A DNA stretch of 64,000 nucleotides. It comes from Pseudomonadota bacterium. Its GTDB lineage: Bacteria > Pseudomonadota > Gammaproteobacteria > Burkholderiales > Rhodocyclaceae. Below, one piece after another: positions 27,140 to 35,939 of this stretch (within the stretch, counting starts at the first letter, position 1; every line of letters begins with the position of its first letter). The stretch lies in contig JAPLQT010000051.1 of NCBI GenBank assembly GCA_026399515.1, positions 4,596 through 68,595 on the forward strand, read 5' to 3'. Made by a program: the position numbers and the translations under genes. Below the pieces are notes generated by a model. The model saw only the letters and a list, made by a program, of their open reading frames with translations. It was not told where the DNA came from and did no database searches.

Positions 27140-27158
27140 GTGCGATGGCGCACAGACC
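27140..27158 (+). promoter_or_regulatory. 19-bp palindrome copy, upstream of LapA-GGDEF operon
   Basis: GTGCGATGGCGCACAGACC, 95 bp before the ATG at 27254. Confidence 0.55.
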
Positions 27159-27253
27159 GGATGCAGCGTGAGGTTCATCATGAACCGTGACAATTGGAAG
27201 TTCGAAAGTCGCGTGGACGACAGCGACTGCCGATGGAGGCGGAGGAAGACACC

Positions 27254-27637
27254 ATGCAGTTGATTACCATCGTTGCAATGCTGGTCGCCGCAGCCGGGGT
27301 TAGCTTTGCGCTGCAGAACGATACTCCCGCTACGGTGACATTTCTTCTCTGGCACTTCGAAGCATCCTTGGCCGCGGTGCTGCTGCTGACCCTTGCGGCG
27401 GGAGGCTTCATCGTGGCGCTGGTTTCAACGCCAGCCACACTGCGGCGTCAATGGGCCATGAACAGGCAGAACAAACGCCTGACGGAACTGGAAAACCTCT
27501 CCAGCCACCAGCAGGAAACCATCGCCAGGCTGGAGCGCCTTCTCCCCACCGTCGAAATACCCGTCGAAGAACCGCTTTCGTATGTCGGCCTCAAACAAGT
27601 CATCGGAAGCATCGGCGGTGACGATAATCGGCCATGA
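27254..27637 (+). CDS. LapA/DUF1049-family membrane protein
   Basis: 127 residues from the ATG at 27254 (strong GGAGGAAG ahead). Two N-terminal transmembrane helices (ITIVAMLVAAAGVSFALQN and ASLAAVLLLTLAAGGFIVALV) flank the family's NDTPATVTFLLWHF loop; a coiled-coil tail follows (RLTELENLSSHQQETIARLERL). LapA-domain proteins help assemble lipopolysaccharide in enterobacteria, though many family members are uncharacterised. The stop codon overlaps the ATG of the GGDEF gene (ATGA), so the two are translationally coupled, which is an uncommon partnership. Confidence 0.8.
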   Translation: MQLITIVAMLVAAAGVSFALQNDTPATVTFLLWHFEASLAAVLLLTLAAGGFIVALVSTPATLRRQWAMNRQNKRLTELENLSSHQQETIARLERLLPTVEIPVEEPLSYVGLKQVIGSIGGDDNRP

Positions 27638-29097
27638 CCGAATCAGCAAGCGATCCCGCTGGCGATGTCGACAAATCGGGCGGCATGACCGAAGTGCGGC
27701 GCCAGGAGGCCTTGCAGATTACCGGCGCTTTGCAGGCTGCGATTTTCAATAGCGCCAACTTCTCAAGCATCGCCACCGATGCGAAAGGTGTCATCCAGAT
27801 CTTCAACGTCGGCGCGGAACGCATGCTGGGCTATGCGGCCGCCGACGTGGTGAATAAGATCACTCCGGCCGACATCTCCGACCCCAAGGAAGTGATCGCG
27901 CGCGCGGCAAGCTTGAGCCTCGAACTCGATACCCCGATCACGCCGGGTTTCGAGGCATTGGTATTCAAAGCCTCGCGCGGCATCGAGGACATCTATGAAC
28001 TGACCTATATTCGCAAGGATGGCAGCCGCTTCCCGGCGGTCGTTTCGGTCACGGCGCTGCACAACGACCAACATGAAATCATCGGCTACCTGCTGATCGG
28101 CACCGACAACACCGATCGCAAGCAGATCGAGATAGAACAAAAACTGCTAGGCCAGCGCCTGCGCGACCATCAGTTCTACACGCGCTCCCTGTTCGAATCC
28201 AACATCGATGCGCTGATGATCACCGATCCCTCGGGAATCATCACCGACGTCAACAAACAGATGGAAGCCCTCACCGGCTGCACGCGTGACGAGCTCATTG
28301 GAGCGCCCTTCAAGAACTATTTCACCGACCCTGAACGGGCTGAAGCAGGCATCAAGCTGGTGCTGCTGAAGAAGAAGATCACCAACTACGAACTCGTCGC
28401 GCGCGACAGGGATGGAAAGGAAACCGTGGTGTCCTACAACGCCACTACCCTCTATGACCGGGACCGGCGGCTACAGGGCGTGTTCGCCGCGGCGCGCGAC
28501 ATCACGGAACAAAAGCAGGCGGAGGCGCTGATTCTCAACATGGCTTTGCATGACTCATTGACGCAACTGCCCAATCGCCGTCTGTTATGCGAGCGCCTGG
28601 GACAAACGATGGCGGCCAGCCAACGCAGCGGGCGTTATGCCGCGCTGATGTTCCTGGACCTGGATAATTTCAAGTCGCTCAACGACACCCAAGGCCATCA
28701 CGTCGGCGATTTACTGCTGATCGAGGTGGCGCGCCGCATTACCGGTTGCGTGCGGGTGGTGGACGTCGTCGCGCGCTTTGGTGGCGATGAGTTCGTAGTG
28801 ATACTCAATGAATTGAATACCGATAAGGGCAAGTCCGCGACCGAGTCCGGCATGGTCGCGGAAAAGCTCCGCGCAGCCCTGGACAAACCCTATGTCCTGA
28901 AATTCACCAAGGAGGGAAAAGCCGAATCGACCGTCGAACATCGCTGCACCACGAGTATCGGCGTGGTCGTGTTCGTCGACCACGAGGGAAGTCAGGATGA
29001 AATCCTGAAGTGGGCCGACACGGCGATGTACGAAGCCAAGGAGGCCGGCCGCAACATGATCAGGTTTCATGAATCGAATCCGGTAGTGACTGCCTAA
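27634..29097 (+). CDS. PAS-PAS-GGDEF diguanylate cyclase
   Basis: 487 residues, no membrane segment. PAS1 (about 30-165) is the window's recurrent module; PAS2 (about 185-300) matches the second PAS of the kinases at 7561 and 49430 ([25 protein letters not shown]). The GGDEF domain (about 310-480) has an intact active site G383-GDEF and the metal/substrate segment FLDLDNFKSLND. No RxxD inhibitory site is obvious upstream of GGDEF and there is no EAL domain. It should make c-di-GMP in the cytosol in response to an unknown PAS signal. Coupled to the LapA-like gene. Likely c-di-GMP user in the window: the PilZ protein at 37287. Confidence 0.9.
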   Translation: MTESASDPAGDVDKSGGMTEVRRQEALQITGALQAAIFNSANFSSIATDAKGVIQIFNVGAERMLGYAAADVVNKITPADISDPKEVIARAASLSLELDTPITPGFEALVFKASRGIEDIYELTYIRKDGSRFPAVVSVTALHNDQHEIIGYLLIGTDNTDRKQIEIEQKLLGQRLRDHQFYTRSLFESNIDALMITDPSGIITDVNKQMEALTGCTRDELIGAPFKNYFTDPERAEAGIKLVLLKKKITNYELVARDRDGKETVVSYNATTLYDRDRRLQGVFAAARDITEQKQAEALILNMALHDSLTQLPNRRLLCERLGQTMAASQRSGRYAALMFLDLDNFKSLNDTQGHHVGDLLLIEVARRITGCVRVVDVVARFGGDEFVVILNELNTDKGKSATESGMVAEKLRAALDKPYVLKFTKEGKAESTVEHRCTTSIGVVVFVDHEGSQDEILKWADTAMYEAKEAGRNMIRFHESNPVVTA

Positions 29098-29149
29098 GAA
29101 AGTCATGCGGTCGGTCGATTTCCGTGCCGTTGGTCCGAATTTTGAATTT

Positions 29150-29168
29150 GTGCGCTAACGCACATACG
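29150..29168 (+). promoter_or_regulatory. 19-bp palindrome copy, upstream of OmpV/MipA-like gene
   Basis: GTGCGCTAACGCACATACG with symmetric TGTGCG/CGCACA arms, 53 bp before the ATG at 29222. Confidence 0.55.
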
Positions 29169-29221
29169 CGCAGCCCAGGCCAGGTTCATACTGACGGACA
29201 GAACTTGGCCAAGGAACCGTC

Positions 29222-30604
29222 ATGAACCGATACGCCGCTCGAACGAGCCGCATTGCCGCACTGCTCGCCGGTCTGCTGGCAAGTTCCCTGGTTCAGGCGC
29301 TCGATCCCTTGAGAGGTTTGCTGGTGGAACCCGGAAGCGCGGGACTCGGCGTCGTGATGCGCAGCTCCCAGTCGCCGTATATCGGTGCGGGGCAGCGTAA
29401 CGATCTGGTTCCGCTCTACCTCTACGAAGGCGAAAGGATCTTCCTGCATGCCAGCCGGGGCGGGCTCAAGCTGATGAACGACGGCAATACCCGCATGGAG
29501 GTCTTCCTCGACTACCGCTTCGAAGGATTTCCCTATGACCGGATTCCCCCCAGCCTGGCGGGAATGCAGGCGCGCGGTCCGACCGCCGACCTGGGGATCG
29601 CGGCACGCTATCGCGCAGGCCCGGGAGCATTCGGCATTGAATTCGTGCATGACGCGCTGGGCATAACCAAGGGCAGCGAGATGCGTTTGAGTTACAGCGC
29701 GGATTGGGCCAACGGCAGGATGCACATCCGGCCGGCCGTGAGCGTCTCGGCTCGCAGCGCCGCGCTCAACAATTACTACTACGGAGTTCGTCCGCAAGAA
29801 GCCACGGCCTTGCGTCCCGCCTACGAGCCCGGCGCCGGCACCAGCACATGGATGGGATTGTATGGCGACTACGACTTGAGCGAAGGCTGGCGAGTACTGA
29901 TAGGCGTCGGCGCCAACCGCTTTTCGTCCAATGTGCGCAACAGTCCGATCGTGCAGAACGGCAGCCAGCCGGAGATCCACCTGGGACTTGCCTACGACTT
30001 CGGCAGCTACCGCGATCTGCCGCCGGAACAAGGCTCGCCCATCTATGTGAAAGCCCTCTATGGCCGGTCCACCGACTGCAACCTGATCAATACCATGACC
30101 GTGCGCTGCTTCTCGACCAACACGGTCGATAACACGCGGATCGCCGCCATCGAACTGGGCCGGCCGTTCATGCAGGAAGTCAACGGCTGGCCGCTGGATT
30201 TCGTCGGCTATGTAGGCTTGCTGCGGCACGCCGAGAACGAGCTGCAACCCGACTCCCTGGAGCTCAACGCCTACATGAAGGCCTATTACTACGGCTTTCC
30301 CTGGAACAACCGCGTGAAGACCCGGCTTGGATTCGGCGTCGGCCTGTCGCTGGCGCAACGCGTGCCCTTCGTCGAAATGCGCGATCAGATTCAGCGCGGC
30401 CGCAGCACATCGAAAGTATTGAACTACCTCGATCCGACCATAGACTTGAGCGTCGGCGACATGTTGGGCTCCAGGACACTGAAGAACACTTACCTCGGCC
30501 TGGGCGTGTCGCACCGCTCCGGGGTCTTCGGCAGTTCCAAGCTATTCGGCAATGTCGACGGCGGTTCGAACTACATCTACTACTACCTGGAACAACTGAT
30601 GTAG
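29222..30604 (+). CDS. OmpV/MipA-like outer-membrane beta-barrel protein
   Basis: 460 residues; AAGGAACC precedes the ATG. Signal peptide ends near VQA-LD. The N-terminal half resembles the MipA/OmpV family: PYIGAGQRNDLVPLYLYEGERIFLHASRGG, DLGIAARYRAG, and a WMGLYGDYDLSEGW strand. The protein is almost twice the usual ~250 residues; the second half (from about 265) is also strand-rich (YVKALYGRSTD, YMKAYYYGFPWNNRVKTRLGFGVGLSLA) and ends YIYYYLEQLM. Two barrels, or one large barrel, are possible. Function unknown; location outer membrane. The 3' end is only 3 bp from the convergent YihY gene. Confidence 0.6.
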   Translation: MNRYAARTSRIAALLAGLLASSLVQALDPLRGLLVEPGSAGLGVVMRSSQSPYIGAGQRNDLVPLYLYEGERIFLHASRGGLKLMNDGNTRMEVFLDYRFEGFPYDRIPPSLAGMQARGPTADLGIAARYRAGPGAFGIEFVHDALGITKGSEMRLSYSADWANGRMHIRPAVSVSARSAALNNYYYGVRPQEATALRPAYEPGAGTSTWMGLYGDYDLSEGWRVLIGVGANRFSSNVRNSPIVQNGSQPEIHLGLAYDFGSYRDLPPEQGSPIYVKALYGRSTDCNLINTMTVRCFSTNTVDNTRIAAIELGRPFMQEVNGWPLDFVGYVGLLRHAENELQPDSLELNAYMKAYYYGFPWNNRVKTRLGFGVGLSLAQRVPFVEMRDQIQRGRSTSKVLNYLDPTIDLSVGDMLGSRTLKNTYLGLGVSHRSGVFGSSKLFGNVDGGSNYIYYYLEQLM

Positions 30605-30607
30605 TTC

Positions 30608-31498
30608 TCAAGCTTTTTCGGCGGGCGGGTCACTGGCCATCGCGTTCGCCGCCGAAGCCTGGCCTTCCGGGCTGAGACTGCCGAACTGGAGGGCATACTG
30701 GCGGGTGAATTCCGCACCGAGAAAGAATATCTGCGCGGAATAATAGATCCACAGCAGCAAAGCCACCACCGATCCGGCGGCACCAAAACCGGAGGCGATG
30801 GCGCTGCTGCCCAGGTACAGGCCGATGGCGTATTTGCCCATGCTGAACAGGCCCGCGGTGAATATGGCGCCGGTCCACACGTCGCGCCACGACAACGGGG
30901 CATCCGGGAGCATCTTGTAGATCACCGCGAACAGGCAGACGATCACGCTGAACGAGATCAGCGCCGAGATCGACTCAAAAACCAGGGCGGAACTGCTCCA
31001 TATCCCACCGGCATAACGCTCGAGCACCGCCAGCGCAGCACCGACCACCAGCGAAATGAGCAACAGGAAGGCAAGCAGGAGCACCAGCACGAAGGACAGG
31101 AACTGGGTTCTCAACAGCAGGCTGAATCCCGATCGAGTGGGTGGATTGATGCCCCACATCTCATCCAGGCTCCCTTTCAATTCCACAAAAACGCTGGTGG
31201 CGCCCAACAACAGCAGGATGCTGGCAACGATGGTTGCGACGAGTCCGGAGTGCGGATTTTGCGCCGCCGCCAGCAAAGCCTGGATTGCCAGCGCCCCATT
31301 CGGGCCAACCAGATCCTGCATCTGCGCCATGATTTCACCTTGAGCCGCATCTGCGCCGAAGAAATAGCCGGCGACCACCACCGCCAACACCATGATGGGC
31401 GTCATGGAGAACAAGGTGTAAAACGCCAGCGCCGCACCTTTGCTGGCAGCGCGTTTGTCGAACCAGGCTTTCAGCGCTTCCGTCAGAACCTTGTACAT
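30608..31498 (-). CDS. YihY/BrkB-family inner-membrane protein
   Basis: 296 residues with six hydrophobic segments. Family features: DKRAASKGAALAFYTLFSMTPIMVLAVVVAGYFFG near the N-terminus, the GLVATIVASILLLLGATSVFVELKGSLDEMWGI region, and GAAGSVVALLLWIYYSAQIFFLGAEFTRQYA near the C-terminus. The substrate of YihY/BrkB proteins is unsettled; the former ribonuclease BN label is wrong. A short hydrophilic tail follows (LSPEGQASAANAMASDPPAEKA-like). Confidence 0.85.
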   Translation of the reverse strand: MYKVLTEALKAWFDKRAASKGAALAFYTLFSMTPIMVLAVVVAGYFFGADAAQGEIMAQMQDLVGPNGALAIQALLAAAQNPHSGLVATIVASILLLLGATSVFVELKGSLDEMWGINPPTRSGFSLLLRTQFLSFVLVLLLAFLLLISLVVGAALAVLERYAGGIWSSSALVFESISALISFSVIVCLFAVIYKMLPDAPLSWRDVWTGAIFTAGLFSMGKYAIGLYLGSSAIASGFGAAGSVVALLLWIYYSAQIFFLGAEFTRQYALQFGSLSPEGQASAANAMASDPPAEKA

Positions 31499-31573
31499 AC
31501 GGAGAACCCAGTGAAGTAAGGGACGGTGAATTCCGCCGTTTCAGCATTCTTCCCTTTCAATTCCTGGCGCGCT

Positions 31574-31592
31574 GTGCGTTGGCGAACATAAA
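31574..31592 (+). promoter_or_regulatory. 19-bp palindrome copy, upstream of pilus operon
   Basis: GTGCGTTGGCGAACATAAA, 118 bp before the ATG at 31711. Confidence 0.55.
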
Positions 31593-31710
31593 GCCAGCCG
31601 GCTTGCAGCATGGGCTGTTCGGCATCCTGCCGCGCCTGTGTGTCCCAGCGAACAGAGAAAAACCTTGGATGGACCGACAATCAAAGCTGATTCGTCAAAG
31701 GAGCCATACC

Positions 31711-32256
31711 ATGTTTAAGAAATCCGTTTTGCATCTCTCGCTGGCGGCGGCGCTGCTCACCACCTCCGGATTCGTCCTCGCGGCGTCGACACCGACGAAC
31801 ATCGCGGTATCGGCGACCGTTTCGCAAGGCTGTTCGATCAGCACTACGACCGCCCTCGCCTTCGGCGCATACGATCCCATCGGCGCCAACGCGAGCGCCG
31901 CGTTGAACGCCACCGGCCAGGTCAGCGTCGCCTGTTCCAAGGGCGCGACCGGCCTGACGATAGGCATGGATAACGGCACCCACGTCTCGGGCACCCAGCG
32001 TCAGATGCAGGGTACGACCGCCGCGGACCTGCTGCAGTACAACCTGTTCCAACCGCCCACCAACGTGGCGGGAGTCGCGTGTACCTTCCCCGGCACCATT
32101 GCATGGAACACTACGGCGGGTGCCGGGGTGTTGACGCTCACCAGCGCACCGACCAAGGCAGCCCGCTTATACAACGTCTGCGGAACGATCCCCGGTGGCC
32201 AGGATGCCACGACAGGCGCGTACACGGATACGGTCATCGCGACACTCAACTTCTGA
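31711..32256 (+). CDS. Spore-coat-U/Csu-type pilin subunit (putative major subunit)
   Basis: 181 residues from the ATG at 31711 (AAAGGAGC ahead); the frame extends upstream without homology. Signal peptide (ending VLA-AS) then an SCPU domain: NIAVSATVSQGCSIS, LAFGAYDP, GQVSVACSKGATGLTIGMDNG, LQYNLFQ and the C-terminal GAYTDTVIATLNF, the donor/acceptor strand region. Paired Cys form the subunit disulfides. It opens a four-gene operon (subunit, chaperone, usher, second subunit) encoding an archaic (sigma, Csu-type) chaperone-usher pilus for surface attachment. Confidence 0.9.
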   Translation: MFKKSVLHLSLAAALLTTSGFVLAASTPTNIAVSATVSQGCSISTTTALAFGAYDPIGANASAALNATGQVSVACSKGATGLTIGMDNGTHVSGTQRQMQGTTAADLLQYNLFQPPTNVAGVACTFPGTIAWNTTAGAGVLTLTSAPTKAARLYNVCGTIPGGQDATTGAYTDTVIATLNF

Positions 32257-32270
32257 AAGTGCCAACCACC

Positions 32271-33062
32271 ATGAAAAACTCAACTTGCATCGAAGACATG
32301 ACCCCTGCCGGTTACCGGCGGGGAACGGCACGCGCCATGGCTCTCCGCACGGCATTTTGCGCGGCCGCGCTGATCCTCCCGCAACTTGCCGCGGCGGCGG
32401 CCTGGGATGTCGATCCGGTTCGCGTGGAACTCTCGCCGGAACAGCAGACAGGCGCGGTTACCATCAGAAACGATTCCGACCAGTCGACGTCGATCCAGAT
32501 CCAGGCGGTCGCGTGGTCGCAAGTCGGCGGCAAGGACGTCTACACTCCCACCCGGGAACTGCTGGTGTCGCCGCCTATCGTCACCATCGCGCCGAAAACA
32601 GAACAGGTAGTCCGCGTCGCCTTGCGACGGCCGGCGGATGCAGTCAACGAGCTGAGCTACCGCATCAACCTGCAGGAACTCCCGGCGCAGCCGGTCGCAG
32701 GATTCAGCGGAGTGCAGGTCGCCTTGCGCATCGGCTTGCCGGTGTTCGTCCAGCCGGCAAAAGGTCAGGCCGCGCCGAAAATGGCGTGGAGCGTCACGCG
32801 CATGCCGGATCATCAATTGAAAGTCGGCTTGCTGAATCAGGGCAGCGCACATGTGCAGGTATCGGATTTTTCCTTATTCATTCCGGGTAGCGATCAGTCG
32901 ATCGCCGCTCAGGCAGGCTCAAGCTACGTCCTGGCGGGCCAGTCGCAAGAGTGGCTGCTGAAGACCGGTACTCCCGGAATCCTCCCCAGCGGTCAGTTGC
33001 GCCTCAAAGCCTATACCGATGCTGGCGACACTGAAACAAGTCTTGTGCTGGGCAAGCCGTGA
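32271..33062 (+). CDS. Periplasmic pilus-assembly chaperone (PapD/CsuC-like)
   Basis: 263 residues from the ATG at 32271. A signal peptide (ALILPQLAAAAA) follows a 30-residue N-terminal extension. Two Ig-like domains: the first has WDVDPVRVELSPEQQTGAVTIRNDS and the YRINLQELP strand, where the usual lattice motif is found; the second runs from about 155. Chaperones of this class deliver subunits to the usher by donating a strand. Starts 14 bp after the pilin gene and overlaps the usher gene start by 44 bp. Confidence 0.85.
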   Translation: MKNSTCIEDMTPAGYRRGTARAMALRTAFCAAALILPQLAAAAAWDVDPVRVELSPEQQTGAVTIRNDSDQSTSIQIQAVAWSQVGGKDVYTPTRELLVSPPIVTIAPKTEQVVRVALRRPADAVNELSYRINLQELPAQPVAGFSGVQVALRIGLPVFVQPAKGQAAPKMAWSVTRMPDHQLKVGLLNQGSAHVQVSDFSLFIPGSDQSIAAQAGSSYVLAGQSQEWLLKTGTPGILPSGQLRLKAYTDAGDTETSLVLGKP

Positions 33063-35442
33063 TCTCGCCGCGCTATGCCTGATCGGGGCGTGTTCCGTCC
33101 CCGGCGCAGCGGCGGAATCAGGGAACGGAAGCAATCCTGATTCCGGCCAGGTAGTCGAGCACACGGCGCAGATACCCGCTGCGGGGATGGTCACTTCGAC
33201 CTCACAATTTCATGAGCGGCTGCTGCTCGTCGATATCAACCGGCAGCAACTGGACCAGGCCGTGCTGGTGCTCGAAGACCCAGCCGGAACGCTCTACCTG
33301 TGGCGTCAGGATTTGCTGCGCTGGCGATTTCGTCCGCCCGCGGCGAGTGCCGCGATCGAGTACCAGGGCGAGAAATTTTTCCCGCTCAGCGCGCTCTCGG
33401 ACGTATCGCATGTTTACGATTCAAAGGCGCTTACCCTGTTGATCGAAGTTCGCCCCGGCGCGTTCGACAGCACCCGGCTGACGACCCGCTATGATCACTT
33501 GCTGCCGCCGGTAAAACCGGGTCCCGGCGGATTCTTCAACTATGACCTGGCTGCATCGCATTCCGCGGATTCGACGCAGCGTGCGGGGCAGTTCGAACTG
33601 GGCTTCTTCAATGGATCCGGCGTCGGCACCAGCAACCTGCTCGCCGAGAACCTCGGCAGCCATACCCGCCTGACGCGGCTGGACACTACCTGGACCGTCG
33701 ACAACCCGGAAAAGCTGCAAACGCTGCGCCTGGGCGATGCTGTCAACGCCCCCGGCGCGTGGGGCCGCCCGGTGCGCTTCGGCGGTATCCAGTATGGAAC
33801 CAACTTCGCCACCCAGCCGGGCTTCGTCAGCTTCCCACCGCAGAGCGCCGTAGGTCAGGCGGTGTTGCCATCCACCGTCGACGTGTTCATCAACAACACC
33901 CTCGTATCGCGCCAGAGTGTGCCGCCAGGGCCGTTCTCGATCAGCAATCTGCCACTGGTCAACGGCGCTGGCGAAGTTCAACTGGTGGTGCGCGATCTCC
34001 TGGGGCGCGAGCAAATCGTCACCCGACCGTTTTACGCCAGCCCGACGCTGCTGCGCGAAGGCCTGAAGACTTTTTCCTACGAGTTCGGCCGGGTGCGTGA
34101 CAACTTCGGCATCGATAGCAACAACTATGGCAGTTGGCTGGGTTCGGGCACCTACCGGCGTGGCGTGAGCGAGAATTTCACCGCCGAGGCGCATGCCGAA
34201 GCCATGCCGGGCCAGGCAACTGTCGGCGCGGGCGGGGACTATCTGATTACCCGGATCGGTACGCTCAGCAGCTACCTGGTGGGCAGCCATGGCAAGCCCG
34301 GCAACGGCGGCATGGTGCTGCTGGGCATCGACCGGCAGGCGCTACCGTGGAGTCTGGGCGCACGCACGCAATGGGCCAGCAGCGGCTTCGCACAGGTCGG
34401 ACAGGCTACGCCGTTACCGCCACCGGTTCATTCGAGCAGCGCCAGCCTGAGTTATTCCGCGGGCAGCGGCGGCTCGATCGGTTTCGCCTACGTCGGGCAG
34501 CACAACCGTGACCAGGCCGATACCCGCATCGCCACCTTGAGCTACAGCGTCTCGCTGGGAACTATTGGCACATTCATGATATCCGCCCTGCGCAGCTTCA
34601 CCGGCGACATGAGCACTTCGATTTTCGCCCTGCTCAGCCTGCCGTTGGACGCGTCGACCAACCTGAGTTTCAGTTCGCAATCCGTGCGCGGCGGGAGCAC
34701 CGCCAACAGCAATGATTTCACCATCACCTTGCAGCACAATCTGCCGATGGGTGAGGGTTCCGGGTATCGCCTGCAACAGCGCAGCGACGGCGCCCGGGAA
34801 GCATCCTATTCGTACCAGAACAACGTCGGCACCTATGTGCTGGATGCGGCACAGGCGCAGGGCAGCACTGCCACGCGCCTGAGCGTTTCGGGCGGTGTGG
34901 CGTTTCTTGGCGGCAACGCATTCCCGAGCCGGCGCATCGACCAGAGTTTCGCCGTGGTGCGCATTCCGGATTATCCCAACGTGCGCATACTCGCCGACAA
35001 CCAACCGGCGGGACGCACCGATGCCAATGGCAATGCGCTGATTCCGCGTCTGCGGGCCTACGACATCAACGTGATCTCGATCGACCAGCGCGATCTGCCC
35101 ATGGATGCGGAGATCGGCGCAGTCAAGGTCGAAGCGGTGCCCTACTTCCATAGCGGCATCGACACGAGATTTCCGATCAAGCGCTCGCGCGGCGCAACGC
35201 TCTCGATCCAATTGGAAGACGGTCAACCCTTGCCGGTTGGCGCCGCGCTCCAGCAAGTGGGAAGGAATGAAGTTTTTCTGGTCGGCTACGCCGGCGAGGT
35301 CTATATCACCGGCCTCGGCGCAACCACCCGGCTGATCGCAAGCTGGCACGGACAAAGTTGTGAATTCAACGTCCGGTTCACACCAAGCGCCGATCCCCTG
35401 CCGGATCTCGGCATCTTCATCTGCAAAGGAGTGCATCCATGA
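33019..35442 (+). CDS. Outer-membrane fimbrial usher (CsuD/FimD family)
   Basis: 807 residues. Signal peptide ends near PGAAA-ES. The N-terminal domain (to about 130) is followed by a usher pore with plug insertion (WTVDNPEKLQTLRLGDAVNAPGAWGRPVRFGGIQYGTNFATQPGF) and by FINNTLVSRQSVPPGPFSISNLPLVNGAGEVQLVVRDLLGR, highly typical of ushers. Two C-terminal domains close with the single disulfide region SCEFNVRF...FICKG. Archaic-type ushers are about this size. The start overlaps the chaperone 3' end by 44 bp and the stop overlaps the next ATG. Confidence 0.9.
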   Translation: MLATLKQVLCWASRDLAALCLIGACSVPGAAAESGNGSNPDSGQVVEHTAQIPAAGMVTSTSQFHERLLLVDINRQQLDQAVLVLEDPAGTLYLWRQDLLRWRFRPPAASAAIEYQGEKFFPLSALSDVSHVYDSKALTLLIEVRPGAFDSTRLTTRYDHLLPPVKPGPGGFFNYDLAASHSADSTQRAGQFELGFFNGSGVGTSNLLAENLGSHTRLTRLDTTWTVDNPEKLQTLRLGDAVNAPGAWGRPVRFGGIQYGTNFATQPGFVSFPPQSAVGQAVLPSTVDVFINNTLVSRQSVPPGPFSISNLPLVNGAGEVQLVVRDLLGREQIVTRPFYASPTLLREGLKTFSYEFGRVRDNFGIDSNNYGSWLGSGTYRRGVSENFTAEAHAEAMPGQATVGAGGDYLITRIGTLSSYLVGSHGKPGNGGMVLLGIDRQALPWSLGARTQWASSGFAQVGQATPLPPPVHSSSASLSYSAGSGGSIGFAYVGQHNRDQADTRIATLSYSVSLGTIGTFMISALRSFTGDMSTSIFALLSLPLDASTNLSFSSQSVRGGSTANSNDFTITLQHNLPMGEGSGYRLQQRSDGAREASYSYQNNVGTYVLDAAQAQGSTATRLSVSGGVAFLGGNAFPSRRIDQSFAVVRIPDYPNVRILADNQPAGRTDANGNALIPRLRAYDINVISIDQRDLPMDAEIGAVKVEAVPYFHSGIDTRFPIKRSRGATLSIQLEDGQPLPVGAALQQVGRNEVFLVGYAGEVYITGLGATTRLIASWHGQSCEFNVRFTPSADPLPDLGIFICKGVHP

Positions 35443-35927
35443 TCCGGCACCGCCTTCGGGCACTGGCACCCCAGAAACAAACTCGGGCACTAGTCGCATG
35501 TGCTGTAGTGCTATCGATCGTGTCTCCATCGGCATTTGCCGACCGCAATTGCACGTTCGCCTCCGCCAATCCCGTCAACTTTGGGGCCTACGACGTCTTT
35601 GCCGCGCTGCCCAACAACAATGGCGTTGGCAGCCTCAGGATCAGTTGCAACGGCGGTGGCGGCCCTTTCGATGTCACGCTGAGCACTGGCCAAAGCAACA
35701 ACTACGTATCACGGTTGATGCGGAGCGGCGCAAATTCTCTCGACTACAATCTTTACACCAGCGCCGCGCGAAGCGTGGTCTGGGGCAATGGAAGCGGCGT
35801 CAGCCAAACGATGCACGCAGCCGGGAACACCACCACCACGCTGAGCATATTCGGCCAGATTCCCGCCGGACAGGATGCCGCTGTCGGGATCTACTCCGAC
35901 AGCATCACCGCAATCGTGAATTTTTGA
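35439..35927 (+). CDS. Spore-coat-U/Csu-type pilin subunit (putative tip or minor subunit)
   Basis: 162 residues. Signal peptide ends at SAFA-DR. SCPU-domain features are NFGAYDVF, RISCNGGGGPFDVTLSTGQS, LDYNLYTSAARSVVWG and the terminal IYSDSITAIVNF, close to the first subunit's GAYTDTVIATLNF. ATG overlaps the usher stop (ATGA). Being last, it is the likely tip adhesin or minor subunit (inference). The operon has only two subunits; Csu of Acinetobacter has four. Confidence 0.85.
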   Translation: MIRHRLRALAPQKQTRALVACAVVLSIVSPSAFADRNCTFASANPVNFGAYDVFAALPNNNGVGSLRISCNGGGGPFDVTLSTGQSNNYVSRLMRSGANSLDYNLYTSAARSVVWGNGSGVSQTMHAAGNTTTTLSIFGQIPAGQDAAVGIYSDSITAIVNF

Positions 35928-35939
35928 TGCCGCACACCG

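Noticed and set aside
29186-30514. A 442-residue minus-strand frame opposite the OmpV/MipA-like gene
   Set aside because: Antisense shadow; the plus frame has a signal peptide, ribosome-binding site and barrel strands.
34414-35535. A 373-residue minus-strand frame opposite the usher gene
   Set aside because: Antisense shadow of the usher; the usher frame matches its family over its full length.
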